A DNA stretch of 64,000 nucleotides from Rostratula benghalensis (lineage: Eukaryota > Chordata > Aves > Charadriiformes > Rostratulidae): the NCBI GenBank assembly GCA_013399305.1, contig VXAI01000160.1:633159-697158 (forward strand), given 5' to 3'. Below are positions 46,646-60,489 of this stretch, piece after piece. Positions within the stretch are counted from its first letter, which is position 1. Every line of letters begins with the position of its first letter. The notes beneath the pieces are model-generated. The model made no database searches, had not been told where the DNA came from, and was given only the letters and a program-made list of their open reading frames with translations. The translations under genes were made by a program, and so were the position numbers.

Positions 46646-49600
46646 CTATTTCTTTTTGATTAAGAAAACTAATTCAGTGCTACTTTTACAATGATTTGAA
46701 AAAGTAGATCATGGGACTTCTTTCTTGCTATTCTTAAAACCAAAATATTATGATGCAATAGTCTGAGGAGATCTGAGCATGTCACAGCTTGTTTGCACAG
46801 GCAAAACACAGTTTACAGATATTATCCTTGGTCCTAGGTCTCTTCAGGTCTCACAGTTGATTCAGTTTTAGCACGTCCCTTTTTTTCAGCTTCATTTCAC
46901 TCATTAGGCTTGTAGCAGATATTTCAGCAAAGTGGATGCAAGGGGACAAACTGTGCAATGAGCCTGCTCAGCGTGGTGGGATGGGTTAATTTTCTTCAGC
47001 TATGTACCTTTGCCAGTGTTTGCAAATCCACACAGCTTTCTGTGCAGGTCACAAAGCCTCACCTGGAGCTGACTCTTACATGATGAGCTCTGCGTGGGAC
47101 TCTTGCAGACAAGCTCAGGAAGGGTAGGAATCCCCTCTGAGTGGATGCTGTTCCCATTTACTCACCTTCCACTGAAGCGCAACCATTCAGAAAACCCAGA
47201 AGAAGCAGGCAGGACTCTTCCCTCCTGCTTGGGAGCCAATATCGTTATGGAGATGGGGATGGAGAGCAAAGAAACCAGTTCCAGTACAACTCACCTGTGA
47301 GCAGTAGTCCTTCTGCTTCCTCTCTTCCCAAGACATCTTGCTCAGGAAGGGGAGAAAGAAAACTCTGCTGCATCTTCTCACACCCCTTCCTTTCCTCTCC
47401 TCTGTCAGGGCAGAAGACAACATAAGGAGGCACACAGTGGGACTGAATCTCCTGCGTGGGGGGAAAAAACCAATCAGAGCAACCTGCACAGTGAATGGGT
47501 GGAGACCTGAGTGGAGATGTCACATCCTGGTGTTTTGGTGTGGTGCAGACAGGACCTCACAGCCCAAGACCTGGCAGCCTTGCAGGCTCTCTCTTCAGCT
47601 CTTTGGAGCCCCTGGGTTTCTGTGCACTCATTTTTTGCCTTCAAAACAAAAGCATTTTGTTCAATCGTTGAAAGAAACTCCAGAGAAGGAGAAAAAGGAT
47701 TTAAGAAACAGATAAGCTTTTATTTTGGGAGAAGTACAACTCCCTTCCCCCACCTCCATTCTCCAATACCTGACTCCTCATGGTGGCCAGGGCACGCTAC
47801 CTGCCCTCCAGACCTCATCTCTTGTACTAGCTCCTGTGACAAAGAGGAACCACTCTCTTACACCAATGGCACATCTCTAATTCTGTGGCACACCTCTATC
47901 TCTGTGACACAGCCCTCTCTTCATTTCAGCCTATTTTCTCTGGTCAGCCAAAGTCCCAGGTGATGTCAGGCCAACAGAGAGGCCCTATGCCTGCCTGTTC
48001 CTCTCCCTGTGTGGGTGTTTGGGTGCAGTTATTTTGACCTCAGTTACTAATATAGGGATGTTTTCCTCAGGGCTGAGGCTGTTCTGATTGGCTTATAAGG
48101 TGGGAACCTTTGGCTCCTCAGTATGAAGCTAAGATGAAATTTGGCACATAATTAATTTTTTTAACACCAACCAAAACACGTCACTAACCCATGGGTGCTT
48201 GTGGTCATCTATATATATGTATTCAGCCTTTTTATGTGAGCTGAGTAAGCCTTTAATGCATGGCATCAGAGACCACAAAGTATTTGTGTATTACAATAAA
48301 ATAATGTGAGCTGAGGCATTTTTAATAGATTTTTTTAAATGCAGGTGTTGCTAGTATTGTCTTTTCAAACGTGAATTTCTCATGTCATTTAAACACTGTA
48401 AGAGCGATGACTTCAGGTTCATGTCAGAGAGCTAAACTTAGGTCATGAAATAAATGCCAGATTCCTGATGAAACACAATAGGTTGTTAAGAAGTGACTAA
48501 GATGCAGCTTTTTCCACTTGGTCTGAACTTGTAATTTTAGGACAAATATTCAATGTGTGCATGTTTTGGTTGAAGAAAGGGGCGATTTTAAAGTTAGCAC
48601 AGCTATTTTTTCCCCGTGTGTGATTCGTTCACTCACCTTTTGACATTCTTGCATTCAAAAGTCATGGACCTTTCTTACATGTATGTTCACAGACATAGCA
48701 GAAACAGACTAAACCCAAAACTAGAGCTTGGATATTTTAGTGTGGCATGCCATTAGCCTGAGAGACATGTTGCTTCCCCCTTGAGTTATTGGTTGCGCTC
48801 TTGCAGGCCCCAGAAACTATTTCAGAACATCACAAATGCTTGAGTCTCCTAAACCCACTGCGTGGACCTTGTGGCAGAGCTTAAAGCCAAGGTCTCAAAT
48901 GCTGTTTGTCAAAGCTATGTTTGCTCTATGGGCTTGGGGAACCACTTCCTATACCTTATAGTGAATACACAAAAGTGCAGAATGGAAGGGAAGAAGTCCA
49001 ACAGTTCTCCTAATTTGCACCTAGATGAAACTTATGAAAATTTTCCTGTGTGTTTTGGGGTTTTTTTGGCGACAGAATAACTCTGATTATATACTACTGC
49101 AGAATAAGAAAAAAACCCAAAACACTCAGGAAAGCTTTCTCAAGGTACCTAAAACTATTGTTTTATCTGTAATGTCTTTGTGTTTATCAGGGACTTTGAC
49201 AACCAGATGTCCCTCCAGTAGCTAACCTTCTTTGACCAGTAAATTCAAAGTTTCTTCACTGCGTCATTTGCAAGAAATAATGTGATGAGCTGGCTGGGTG
49301 TCAAAGGATGGACACAGCATTAGTAACCACCCACACATAATTGGTTTAGATTTGCCATTCCACAGGAGTTTTGTGGCAGAGCTAAGGATGAAATCTGATT
49401 CTCAAAGGCAACATTCCCATCCTTAAAGAAAATAATCAATCTGCTCTTTCTTTTTCTCCAGCCCCTGCTTCATCCCTTACTAGCTTCCAGCTTTTGCAGC
49501 AGATAAGAAAGGAATCCCACCTGTATGGTGCAGGCCTGATTCACTTCCATGGCTTGTGGTTTGCAAGGTGGGGAAAAGAATATAAAGTGTCATGTACTTA

Positions 49601-50894
49601 AAAAAATTATCTTAATGTGTCTCAATCCTCAATTCTCACATTGCCTAATTTCAGAAGGCTTGATTTTGCAATCTTATTTATGTTCTTCAAACAGTTTTCT
49701 CTGTGTGTGTGTTTTCCTAAAATAGCTGAAGAGTTGAATGTCAGTCAAGTCTGGCCTAGCAGGAGTCAAAGGGAGTGAGGATGCCAATTAGAAGAATAGC
49801 CCTGCAGTGTATGACACATTTATTATGGATGGACACGTAAAAATAATTCCATTCAAAATTAGGGATTATGGTGTTATTTCTACTGTTTACTTCTTGCGTG
49901 ACTGCTTCTGTCACTGATCCTGACCCCTCTGCTACTGTTTGTGACTCCCTGCCTTGGTCCACTTCTGACTGCACCCAGTCTTATGTCTCCACCCTGACAT
50001 TTTTTACATCTCTACTTCCTGTTTTTGGGCTAACTGTCTCTCGCAATTTGGCTACGAGGAGATAAAATATGAAATCATGCCATATGTTCTCACTCAGTAT
50101 CTTTGTACTGCTTTCCTGGCTTCAGTTGAGAAGGAAAGCTTTTCCACAAACATCTGCCAGCTGATGACTGCTTAAACTGGAAAATAGCTCCCTGGTTCCC
50201 ATAAAGAGGTACTTTTCCTTCTTAAACTTTTTCTAGAAAAGGCATAAATCAATGCTGAAGGCCATTGGGTTCTTGAGCTACTTTTTTTCAGAAAACTTTT
50301 AGCACTTTGCATCGTACCTTGCATCCTTCCACACTGCATATACAACATGTCTCTGCACACACAAAAAGGAAAGGCTGTGTTGGGTTTTGAAATGCATTCT
50401 CTCACCCACACATCAAGACAGAGATCAACTGTTATTCTCCATTCTGACTTGCACTACACAAACCAAACCTATAGACTGAAATACCAGTTTTTTCTTTAAA
50501 TACAAACTTTGACTCCCCGAACTTGCAGCGTGTCTAAGTTCTGCACATCCTGCACCTTACTCGGTAGATCCGCAACAACAACAAACCCACCTCCTAATTT
50601 CTAGCATTTTCTAACCCTCAAGGTCTAATTCTATGTGGCCTGAAAATTTATAAAGTGCCTACAGATGGGATGCTCATGAGCGCACAGAAGTGCGTGTTGT
50701 AGGGTGCTGTGCTATTACAGCTGTGCCAGTATTCAGACTGTTGCAGAGACATGTGGCACAAAGGGCAGCCTGAAAAGCTGGACTTTGACAAAACTGTAAG
50801 TTTTGGTGGCTCCAGCCTTTGCAAAATATGATGAACGACTTTCCATGGAAAGTGGAAAGACCAGACCTAAGCTGTTTTTTGAGAGTGAGATAAC
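46646..50894. other. Intergenic sequence, nothing recognised
   Basis: Contains overlapping open frames at 47141-47963 on both strands in a relatively GC-rich stretch, without recognisable domains. Confidence 0.45.
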
Positions 50895-51460
50895 TGAAAC
50901 TCTACACCAGAGGAGTGCCACAGTGTGCCAGACTGCAAGTGCCCAAATATTGTGTCCAATTCTGGACTCCTCAGCTCAAGAAAGACAAGGAACTACTGGA
51001 GAGAGTCCAGCAGAGGGCTACAAAGATGATCAAGGGACTGGAGCGTCTCTCTTATGAAGAAAGGCTGAGAGATCTGTGTCTGTTTAACCTGTAGAAAAGA
51101 AGACAGAGTAGATCTGATCAATGCTTTTACATACCCAAAGGGTTGGTGTCAAGAGGATGGGGCCAGACTCTTTTTAGTGGTACCAGGTGACAGGACAAGG
51201 AGCAATAGATAAGAGCTGGAACAGAACACAGGAAATTCCACCTCAACATGAGGACAAACTTCTTTCTGGTGAAGGTGTAAGAGCACTGGAACAGGCTGCA
51301 CAGAGAGGTTGTGGAGTCTCCTTCTCTGGAGATAGTTAAAACCCATGTGGATATGCTCCTGCCAACCTGCTCTGGGTGAACCAGCTTTGGCAGGGGGGTT
51401 AGACTTCATGATCTCCAAAGGTCTCTTTCAACCCCTACCATCCTGTGATTGTGTGAATGC
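50895..51460 (+). mobile_element. CR1 LINE fragment (end of reverse transcriptase plus 3' UTR)
   Basis: The + strand holds CR1 ORF2 C-terminal coding sequence (TTCTGGACTCCTCAGCTCAA, ACTGGAGAGAGTCCAGCAGA, then FNL-type residues ending at a stop). The 3' UTR follows (GGAACAGGCTGCACAGAGAG, TTGTGGAGTCTCCTTCTCTG), ending CATCCTGTGATTGTGTGAAT. Confidence 0.92.
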
Positions 51461-51944
51461 TGAAACAACAGGGGAAATGGCAGGGGGATGTGAGTTCCTG
51501 GTTCTGCGACCGTGATGGTGTTCTGCTGAGCAGCTGATATATAAGGCACATTCAACCCAGGGAGCAGGGAGAAGAGCCCCTCAGCCCTGCTGCTTCCCTG
51601 GGATGTTGTCCAGCTTCCTCTCCCACAGCTTGCTTTCCTTGTTTCCCAGAGTACAGCATGGCTCTGCCTCCCTGGAAGAGGGAGGATATGGGAAGGATGG
51701 AGAAGGAGCAGCCCCTCTTAGGTCTCCTTCTTCAATCCTTCACGTGAAGGAATAAAGTAGTTGTGCCTCATTCCATCCGTTAGCTTTTTGGGTTTTATGA
51801 ATTCAGACTATTTATTCCTAGCTGTGGCTGTGGATCCAAGTTCTTACTTTTTGTACAGTTCTTTTTGCATTTGAAGGTCATGAGACAGCTCCTCTCTTGC
51901 TTTACACTGAGATTGTGTTGTTGGTTCTGGCAGCCTGAACCAAC

Positions 51945-51966
51945 TTTTTTTTTTTTTTTTTTTTTT
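51945..51966 (+). repeat. Poly(T) tract
   Basis: Twenty-two T residues in a row. The open frames running through it have long phenylalanine or lysine runs and are artefacts. Confidence 0.9.
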
Positions 51967-52639
51967 CCTAGGAGAGCCTTAGATTTTCTTCCAAATGGAT
52001 ACTGGACTGATTGCATTCTTTTGGGCCAAAGATTCTCCAAGTGTCCTGAAACTTTTGGTACTGATTTACTTACATCATTCTTGATACATAATGACACAAT
52101 TAGAGAAAACAGAAGAAATGCAAGAAATATACTTTGTGTTAATTTACTGCTCGTGGATTGTGTCACAGAGCTAAGTATTTTCCACATGAGAAAAGTCTTT
52201 CAAAATAAACATTAAAAAAATCTTTAGTAGTTAATATCTGATTTTAAACTGAGATTTAATGTTCCATTATTTCAAATAAAAGAGATTCCCTCCAAATTTA
52301 TTCTATTATACATATACACTACAGAAACACTACATAGGTGTATACACATATGTAAGATATAATTTATCTGTACATTTTTATAATAATTTATTATTATTAT
52401 TTACTTTATTCTGCCGTTTCATATGCTTTCTTTTCTCTTTTTCTCAATGTACTGTGAGATATTTTATTGCAGTCAGGCCAGTTAATAACATGGCCAGATT
52501 ATACTAGGATGGTGATGTACAAAGGAGCATGAGAGGACAAGAAAGGCACACGAGAGTTTTTTGGCTCCACAGTCAAATTTTATATGATTCTTCTGAAGTC
52601 CAAAAAGAAATGGAAGGCAGGCTTGTCCAATGTTTTTAG

Positions 52640-54195
52640 GTAAAAATAAAAAGGGAAAAGAAGTGATTTGGTCTCACAGTCAAGACAGAGTTGAGTTGCC
52701 TGTAGTGGAGATCTGACCTATACAAGTATCTGTTGGGAAAGAAACAGAGATGCAGCAAGTTCTGGGAATGTGCTAGTGGCAACTTCTTATTGTAGAGGTA
52801 GAGGAAGTTAATAGATAAGCGACAGTAATTAAATCTGTGTGAAATTCAATTCAGCCAGAGCTTGGACAGCAATGTGACTCCAGAACAATAGCATTCCAAA
52901 TAAAGGAAGGAAGCCCCAAATCGATGTGAGGCAGACAGGTAGGAGGATATCTTTGGAAGAAATTCCAAGGAGTATCTAAGGAACATGAACGCATGTGAGA
53001 CGAAAAGCTGATTAAAAACAAGATGGGTTTGCCAAGAACAAAACATGCCTTACCAGTTCTGTTTCCTCTTTTTCAGGATAAGCAGCTTAGTGTTAAAGAG
53101 GGAGCAGTAATTGTGGTATGTCTCAGATTTAGTAAGGATTCTGAGGAGTGCCATACGTAAGCTAGGGAAATGTGGTGGAGATGATGGGAACATAAGGCTG
53201 ATGCTCAGCTAGTTGGAAAACTGTACTCATGGAGTAGTCAACAATGGTTTCCTGCGAAATGAGGGATATTTCAAGGCAAAATTGCAAATATAATTCCTGT
53301 GAATGGCTTGACTCTAATAACTTAGGTTAAAAATGTTGCTGATGGACTAGGGAATAGTTTCATTAATTTATACTTCAAATCACAGTAAGAAAAAGTGGAA
53401 GCACTTTGAAGACAAACAGCAAAGGTCAAAGTGAGCCTGTCATGTTGGGGTGATGGTACATGAGCAGAAATCCAAGAAAGAAAATACTAGGAAAAACATT
53501 TAGTTGTACTTGGGGAACTGATTAGGCAATAGCAGCTGTGCAAGACTTATAGAAAACAAAGACAACCAGAAATGGAGTTAGTTGATAATGCAAAGCAGCT
53601 GCAACAAATACAATCTATATTGGTATGTGCTAACAGGGTTCTTTCTCATACAAGATGACAGGTAGTTACTCTACTCTATCCTTATTAGGAAGATCTTATC
53701 TGGCATTCAAACTTTGTCGAGTTTTGGAATTGCATTTTTGAGAAAGATTCACATAGATTGCCCAGAATACAGAACAGAGATCCAGGCAGAAGACTTTTGG
53801 AAAATATGGTTTATTTAGAACAAATTTAAACAACTGAGTTTGTTTATATGAGAAGACTAAGGGAATATTGATAACGTAACAACAGACTTCCGAAGTGGTA
53901 GGAAGACAGCTAACAGTTGTTTTCCACATTCACTGGATTAGGACAAGCAGTAATCTCTTCAGTTTTGCATGGGAGTATAAACGTTTATGTACTGTACTGG
54001 GGAAATGTAGTTCCACATTAGGAAAAGTTCTTCAGCAGAGGCAAGTTTTTCTAGTTTAAGCACATGATGGGGGATACTATGAAATCTTTATGAGTAGGTT
54101 AAATGATCATCAGGATGTTGCGGACCTATGAGCCATACATCAGGACAACAGCACAGATTACATGACCTGGTGACATCCCTTCAAGCTACATCCCA
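52640..54195 (+). mobile_element. Ancient, highly decayed CR1-like LINE
   Basis: The region has the texture of an old CR1 reverse-transcriptase segment and 3' UTR. Examples are AGCAGTAATTGTGGTATGTC, a decayed EFWNCIFEKDSHRLPRIQNR-like frame near 53715-53775, and a 3' UTR with GGTTAAATGATCATCAGGAT. All frames are broken. The limits are approximate, and divergence is far higher than in the other copies. Confidence 0.5.
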
Positions 54196-57100
54196 GCTTT
54201 TTTCTCCACAGACCTGTGCAAGGATTTGTGGAGTCATTCCCTCTTTCCAATGGCAGCAATGTACCTGTGCATCAGTTTAATGTAAGGTCATTTTTTTAAC
54301 AGCCTTCGGTCTGTAGTTCTAACAGCTATATCAGAGTTTTGGGGATTACTTCAGAGTTAACCTTTTCTCTGTGTGCATTGAAGCAGAGAAAATTTTGATT
54401 CTTTGTTATGCCATTAATTTATCAGACCTTGTCCCGGAGCATTGTGGAAACATTCCTTAAAAAGAAAATCTTAAAAGACCAAAACCCCCACTCAACCTGC
54501 AAGGGAGAGAGAGCTGGGTACCTCCCAGCAGCCAAAGTTTTCCTGTCTGTTCTGGGGACAGACATGCAGTTTAACTTCTTCACAGAAATACCGGGTGTAC
54601 TTTTGGCTGTGTCTCATTGCTGAATGTTTGAATGTTCACTTTAGCACCTCTTCCATGTGTTACCTTTCTAACTCTGTGAACACACACACATTTTATATAA
54701 ACATACGATTTTAATTTGAGTTCAGGAGTTCAGATTCACAGATCAAATGTCAATATAGCTATATAATTAACTTCGTGACTTCGCATTTCTGAAAAGACCT
54801 TTATTTAACATTTCCTTTTACCCTTTTCTTTTTTTTTTTTCCACTTTCTGTATAAGTTTCCACCCTATGCTATTTGTTTTAACCAGGGAAAGACTGTAGT
54901 TTCTTTCCTCCACTGTTTGTTTTCTGGGTGATTTACACAATGGTTATTTTGGCTGCAGGAATTTGGATGTCAGCAGCCAGTTAACAAACAGGTTAGGTTA
55001 TTGACGTTGACACTGGCATCTATCATGCAGCCTGTAAAAGTTGCTCAAGGCTTTTCTGTTGAATTTGGGTTCTGATTGTTCTCTGGTAATTTTGTAACCA
55101 GTCTCAAATAAGCATTTGCAGTTTCAGTTGCAGGTACTGTAAATCCCCTGCTATTACTTGGAAGAACTTAAAAAGAAAAAGCAATTAAAAATCTTTTCAA
55201 GATAGTTCTGACATTCATAGTTCAGAACTACAAGGTCAGAGCCAGTGTGCAGTTTTTTAATGGCTGTATTGCCATAAGAAATATATTTGCTAATCAGATC
55301 ATTGCAGAAACTTTTCCTAATAAAGCTAACTGTAAAGCAGACTCCTATAATAGTTTAATAAATTTTTGTTCCTTTTTTCCCCCCCTTTTTAAAAAAATAT
55401 TTATCACATTTAGTTGATTTACGGGACTTTTACACGCCAAAGTTGAAAATCAGCTGGAAGAAACTCATGTTATATTTTAGGGATAAACACAATTACAATG
55501 TGATGAAGAACTTTTCCTCCCCTTGTTCCCACCCTTCCACAGAGGGTCAAGTGATAGAGATTGGCCTGTCATTATAAAGCTGTAGATGATACAAACGATG
55601 AGCTTCCACCTGCCTGTGGAGAGAAATGCCGTGTCTACATCTGGCACATTGGGCTAAGAGGCCAAAAGAAGCTGTTCTGGGAGAGCCCTGCAAAGTGAAA
55701 ACAGAAGATGGAGCCTCCAGGGAGGGTGAAACCTCCTCCTGTCCACATACACTTTCCCTGCGGATCTTTGCTGAATGACCATCTGTCAAGAACGTGGCTT
55801 GGTATCCAGCTGGGTTGGGTTACACGGGGCTGAAATGCCTCTAAGGATTAGTTCAAGGCTGGGTGACATTTGCAGTGATTAGCAGCTGAGTGTGGTGTGA
55901 TGCCATCCCCACCAGCAGCAGTGGAAAGAACAAGGTTTGAGAGCACAGAGCAGCTTTTGACTCAGAGATGCAGATGGCAGTGAAGTGTGCTGGGGAAGAT
56001 CCCAGAGTTTTCATCAAGTCTTCACTAAAAAAAAAATGGAACTGTGACATAAGATACCATGCAGAATGATTGTTTGGTAGTAATTTGGCTGAAGACTGAC
56101 TGCTCAGTGGGGATTTGGCCTAAGACTAATTGGCTCAAACCTGAAACATGCTGAGATAAGAAGCTTTTTCTTAATTTCTGACAGCTTGCCTGTATTCCAA
56201 AGTGCACACAGCTGACCTTTCAGTTCATCCCTAGTCTGCTGATTGTTGTTGACCAAAATGTGCCTGTCATTCAAACACTGCTCTAATCAACCCAGCACAG
56301 GCTCAGAAGCCTCTTGGGCTGGTCTTTTTTTGTTGGACTCTGCACTACTTTTGAAGTTTCTGAGATGCAGACATGCCACTTGGACAGTTTGGTAGTAGTG
56401 TCTCATTAAATACTCGTGAGATGGTACTGTTCAAACTGTGATAGATGTGGCCAGACAGACCAAAACCAGACCCGTCCAAAAGCAAGGCAGGATTTAGTGA
56501 GGAAAGAAACAAAAGCTTGAAAACTTATTCCCAGAGTTGCGATTCTGGAAAGAGACAATGCCTACAGGAAAAGAAATCACATTGGCAGCAGCATGCTCAT
56601 AGTATAGAAAACCATAGGTTTTCAACTCACCCCCTAGGGGATTTCTTTCTGAGTTCGAGATTCAATGCCACTTCCCTTCAGGTTGAGGACTCGGTGGGTA
56701 CCAACTCAATGAATAACTCGAACCCAGAAAAGGAGCCAGATCAGAAAAGACATGCAGTGAGTAACAGCTGAGAATTTTGGCTTCCCCAAAACCAGCAGAA
56801 ACCGTGCACATGTTTCCAGTCAAACCTGGGATTCTCAAGAACAATTGTGGATTGCTATTATGGGCTGAAGTTTGAACAAAAATCTGTCTACACTAATAAT
56901 TGCACTGGAGCAGTCTCACAGTTACTCATTATTTCTGCTGCGTTAGTATCACAAGCGGCATCAGGGCTGCCTTCTGTACTTACAGAATAGGAAGCAAAAG
57001 GGAAATTGACTTGCCTTTATACAGACACGCATATTTTGGGTCCCTTCAAACCTATTTAAAACTCCAGTCATTCTCCAGTTTGCTGTTGAGATCTCCCTGC

Positions 57101-57697
57101 AGGTGATGGGAGCCTTTCCAATAGCTTTAGTCAGGAGCAGATGAGGTCTGTAAGTAAAAGAAGCTGTTTAAAAGACATGCCCACTTCTCTGGGATACACA
57201 GCACTTTCCTGTGTGATAGGAGCAATGGAATGAGCCTGGCTTTCAAGAATAAAGGGAAAAATGCATAATATTTTTTGGGGGAATTCTCCTAAAGAGCATT
57301 TGGTTGTGACACATGACATCTCTTCCTTTAAAGAACTGTTTCTGAGAATTATAATGAAGCCTTGCAGATGCCTTTTCCAGTAAATTCATTTGCCCAAAGC
57401 TCTTGCACAAAGGGCTCAGAACAAATAGGACTTGTGCTGGAGAACAGCTTGCCACAGCAGTTCTTGCATAGGAGGGGTCTAAAGGTTTGTCTCAATAATT
57501 AGCATACGCTGTCAGCTACTGGAAAGCAAACCTTGCTCCCAGTCACTGATATGACACGTGAGCAGATGCCACGTTGAACCTGAATGGAGCATGCAGTTTT
57601 TTAGGGATGAATGATAATTGAGGCATGCAAAGGGGTACAATCATATTCCCACTAAAAATGAGGGCCAAGCTCGCACTAACCTCAGGCTCTTATCCCA

Positions 57698-57711
57698 TGT
57701 GCATATGCACA
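57698..57711. repeat. Perfect 14-bp palindrome related to 15840-15857
   Basis: TGTGCATATGCACA has the same core as the 18-bp palindrome, and both are followed by ATGA. Possibly a POU-type dimer site, or chance. Confidence 0.5.
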
Positions 57712-58640
57712 ATGAGAATTGCTCTGTTGGCTGACTATGAGCAAGAACATGATATGTGACAATAAGATTGCAGAAAAAAACCCTTCCCCTGACTTACCCT
57801 TCCATAACTGTGAGTTTGGCAGCTTCTTACTTTTCCTTACCAGCCCCTGAAGTATTTAATTGTTAAATTCCTACTACTATGAAAATTGTAGCTAAGCAGG
57901 AGAATGAAAGCTTTCTTCCTTAAGGACAGGTGATTGCTACACCATGTAGGTTTACCTGCCGTGATATGGACTTGTGTACTGCAAACCACTTTGGTTCTGT
58001 TGTGGCTCATTTAAGGTCCTGATAATTCATATTGGAAGGAGCAGATCAGCCCTCAGTACATTTTTTCTCATTTGTATGTCACTGTCAAAATCAATGGTAA
58101 AAACACAGAGAGGATTTTTTTCATTTCAACAGGCTCTGAAAAGGCAGAAGAAGCTGGTGTCAGTGCTTAAGCTGTTAGGAACATTTTTGTCTACATATGT
58201 AGTGCAATGAGTAAATATTGGTATGGTCAGGCTCAAATTAAAGCTGTCCTGACTGCAAGTGCTTTAAAAATAAGAGAGAGACAGGAAATGACTTATTTAG
58301 TAAACTTCATAAAATAAGATGGAAAGTTTTCCTTTACAATGGGAGAGGTCAGTGTCATTGGAGAAGAAACGTTTAATTAAAAATTTAGTCACTGGAAAAT
58401 ACTGATTTATTAAACCTGAACTTCTTAAAAAAAATAATGAATTTTGGCCAAATTAATTTCCAGGAACAAGCTTTGCCTGGGACAGCCAGGCTGAATTTTC
58501 TGTCCCAGAGCAAGTGAAGTATGAGACTGAATCTCTCTACCCCTGCAATTTTGGATTATCTTCCGGAGGTATGATGCTCTTTAGGCTTTCTGGTGAAAAA
58601 ATGGGGAATATTTAATCTTCAACCCAATGTGCTAAGAACA

Positions 58641-58696
58641 GAAATACCCAGCTCTTTTATATCTAAAAGAAATATCCAGCTCTTTCATATCTTTGC
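58641..58696 (+). repeat. Tandem duplication, 28-bp unit
   Basis: GAAATACCCAGCTCTTTTAT is followed 28 bp later by GAAATATCCAGCTCTTTCAT. Confidence 0.65.
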
Positions 58697-59604
58697 CAAG
58701 AGGACATTTCTTCTTTCCTCATAAATTCTTTGGATTTTGGACCGAGATTCTACAAGACTTTTTAACTAATTCAGATAATTCTCTGCTAGTGGCTTTTCTG
58801 GTTCACTTCCAAGCTCAAGGGATTAGTGGAGTGTGTGGCTTTTTGGATTTCCGGTCAGTCTCCTGTACTGATAAGGCAATGAGAAAGAACAATGTTTTCA
58901 CAACTCACTTGGCCTCCTCAGCCTGAGAATTCATTCATAGATTGTAATAGCTGGAACATCGCTGACACAGGCCAGGAACAGTGTGTCACGGTGTGAAACA
59001 TCAGTGCATCTTGCAACATCAAACATGGCACTTTTAAATGAGTGAGCTGCAGGATGAATGCAATTTGCACCAGAATGGTTTAATTATCATGTTGATCACT
59101 GAGCTCCAGAAATGCCATCAGAATGTGATTCCTGTCATGCTTCTGATATTGCATGTTACCCTCTGTTTTCTTCTGTCTAGCAAAGAAATTCCCGTCATCT
59201 GTAGAACAAGGGGTTGATCTCCATCTGAACCTGAGACAAGCTGCAAAGTCCTATCAATTTATCCTGAAAACATTTTTCTTCTTCTTGAATGATAGCATGA
59301 GACTCCTACAAGGGAGAAAAGAGCCAAACATCCTCTTTCCCTCCCACTGTTGATAGGAGTACTTTAATCTGCAATTTCATTTGAGTACTGCAAAGTTAAA
59401 AATTATGGCATATCTCACTGTCTGACCTGTGCTGGCTCAGGTCACGGGAGCTGCTAAGCTGCCAAGAGAGCTCTTAGGGGAGTCCTACCAACATCTGTGC
59501 TGGAACCTGGGACTTTTAGCTCTCAAAAAGGTGAGGTGATAGACTTGTTGTGTGCTACAGAATTATTTAGGCTAGTCAACCACATTGGTACTGGTCTCTT
59601 CTCA

Positions 59605-59893
59605 CAGGTAATTAGCACTAGAATGTAAGGGAATGGCTTCAAGCTGCAACAGGGTAGGTTCAGACAGAAATTTAGGAAAAAATTCTTCACAGAAAGTGTG
59701 GTCAGACACTGGAATAGACTGTCCAGGGAGGTGATTGAGTCACCATCCCTGAATGTGTTTAACAGTCATTTAGATGTGGCGTTGGGGAATATGGTGCAGG
59801 GGAGAACTTTGTAGAGTGGGGTTAATGGTAAACTTGATGATCCCAAGGGTCTTTTCCAACCTGAATGACTCCATGATTCTATGATTCTATGAA
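59605..59893 (+). mobile_element. CR1 LINE 3' UTR with intact ATTCTATG end
   Basis: AATTCTTCACAGAAAGTGTG, GGAATAGACTGTCCAGGGAG, GAGTCACCATCCCTGAATGT and TCTTTTCCAACCTGAATGAC lead to a terminal CCATGATTCTATGATTCTATGA. It is the same subfamily, in opposite orientation, as the copy at 6508-6640. Confidence 0.94.
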
Positions 59894-60489
59894 AACATAC
59901 TGTAAGAGGTGTGGAAGGGTCTCTCTAAGTCTTCTCATAGAACTGTCTGATAAAACGAGAGATTTAAATTTAGTGTAGAAAAATACAAGGCCTTTTTGTG
60001 TTTGTATTAGCTATACAAACAGCTGGCTCTTTGTTAGCTATTTGTGTTCAGGAAAGGCACACTGATATCACTGTGACTAGTTCTCTGAAAGCATCAGCTC
60101 ATTGATGAGCAGGAGTCTGTCAGATGGGCTATCTGGTGTTGTTAGGAAAGGAACGGAGAATGGCACTAAAAAGGTCAATTCAATCTAGGGTTAGGTACCT
60201 GGAATATTGTTAGGTGGTTGCATCAAAGCAAGCACACTAGCATCATAGAAAGAGCATACAGTTCTTGTCCTCCCATGATCAATGAAATACAGCACAAAAG
60301 AGGGTGTTGTAGATGATCAGTGTTGTGGAGTGGCTTCACTAGAAGGTTTTTCAGCTTGGAAATGCTGAGAGGATCCTCTGAGTCAGAAACGGAACTGGAG
60401 AAAGTGAGCAGGATAAGAAGTGTTCATTCTGTCTCACATAAGCAGAGTGAAGGGTGCCTATATAAATTATTGAGTAGGAGATTAAGAAA

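Larger units (their letters stand above)
54196..59604. other. Intergenic sequence, nothing certain
   Basis: AT-rich. A 108-codon hydrophilic frame at 56445-56771 is unrecognised. A segment at about 55150-55400 is a possible conserved non-coding element by texture only. Also holds the palindrome at 57698 and the 28-bp tandem unit at 58641. Confidence 0.45.

Noticed and set aside
51865..52215. Open frames crossing the poly(T) tract
   Set aside because: Homopolymer-driven phenylalanine and lysine runs; no protein signature.
56445..56771. 108-codon hydrophilic open frame
   Set aside because: No recognisable domain, repeat or splice context; a stop directly precedes the ATG. Possible by chance, so not called a gene.
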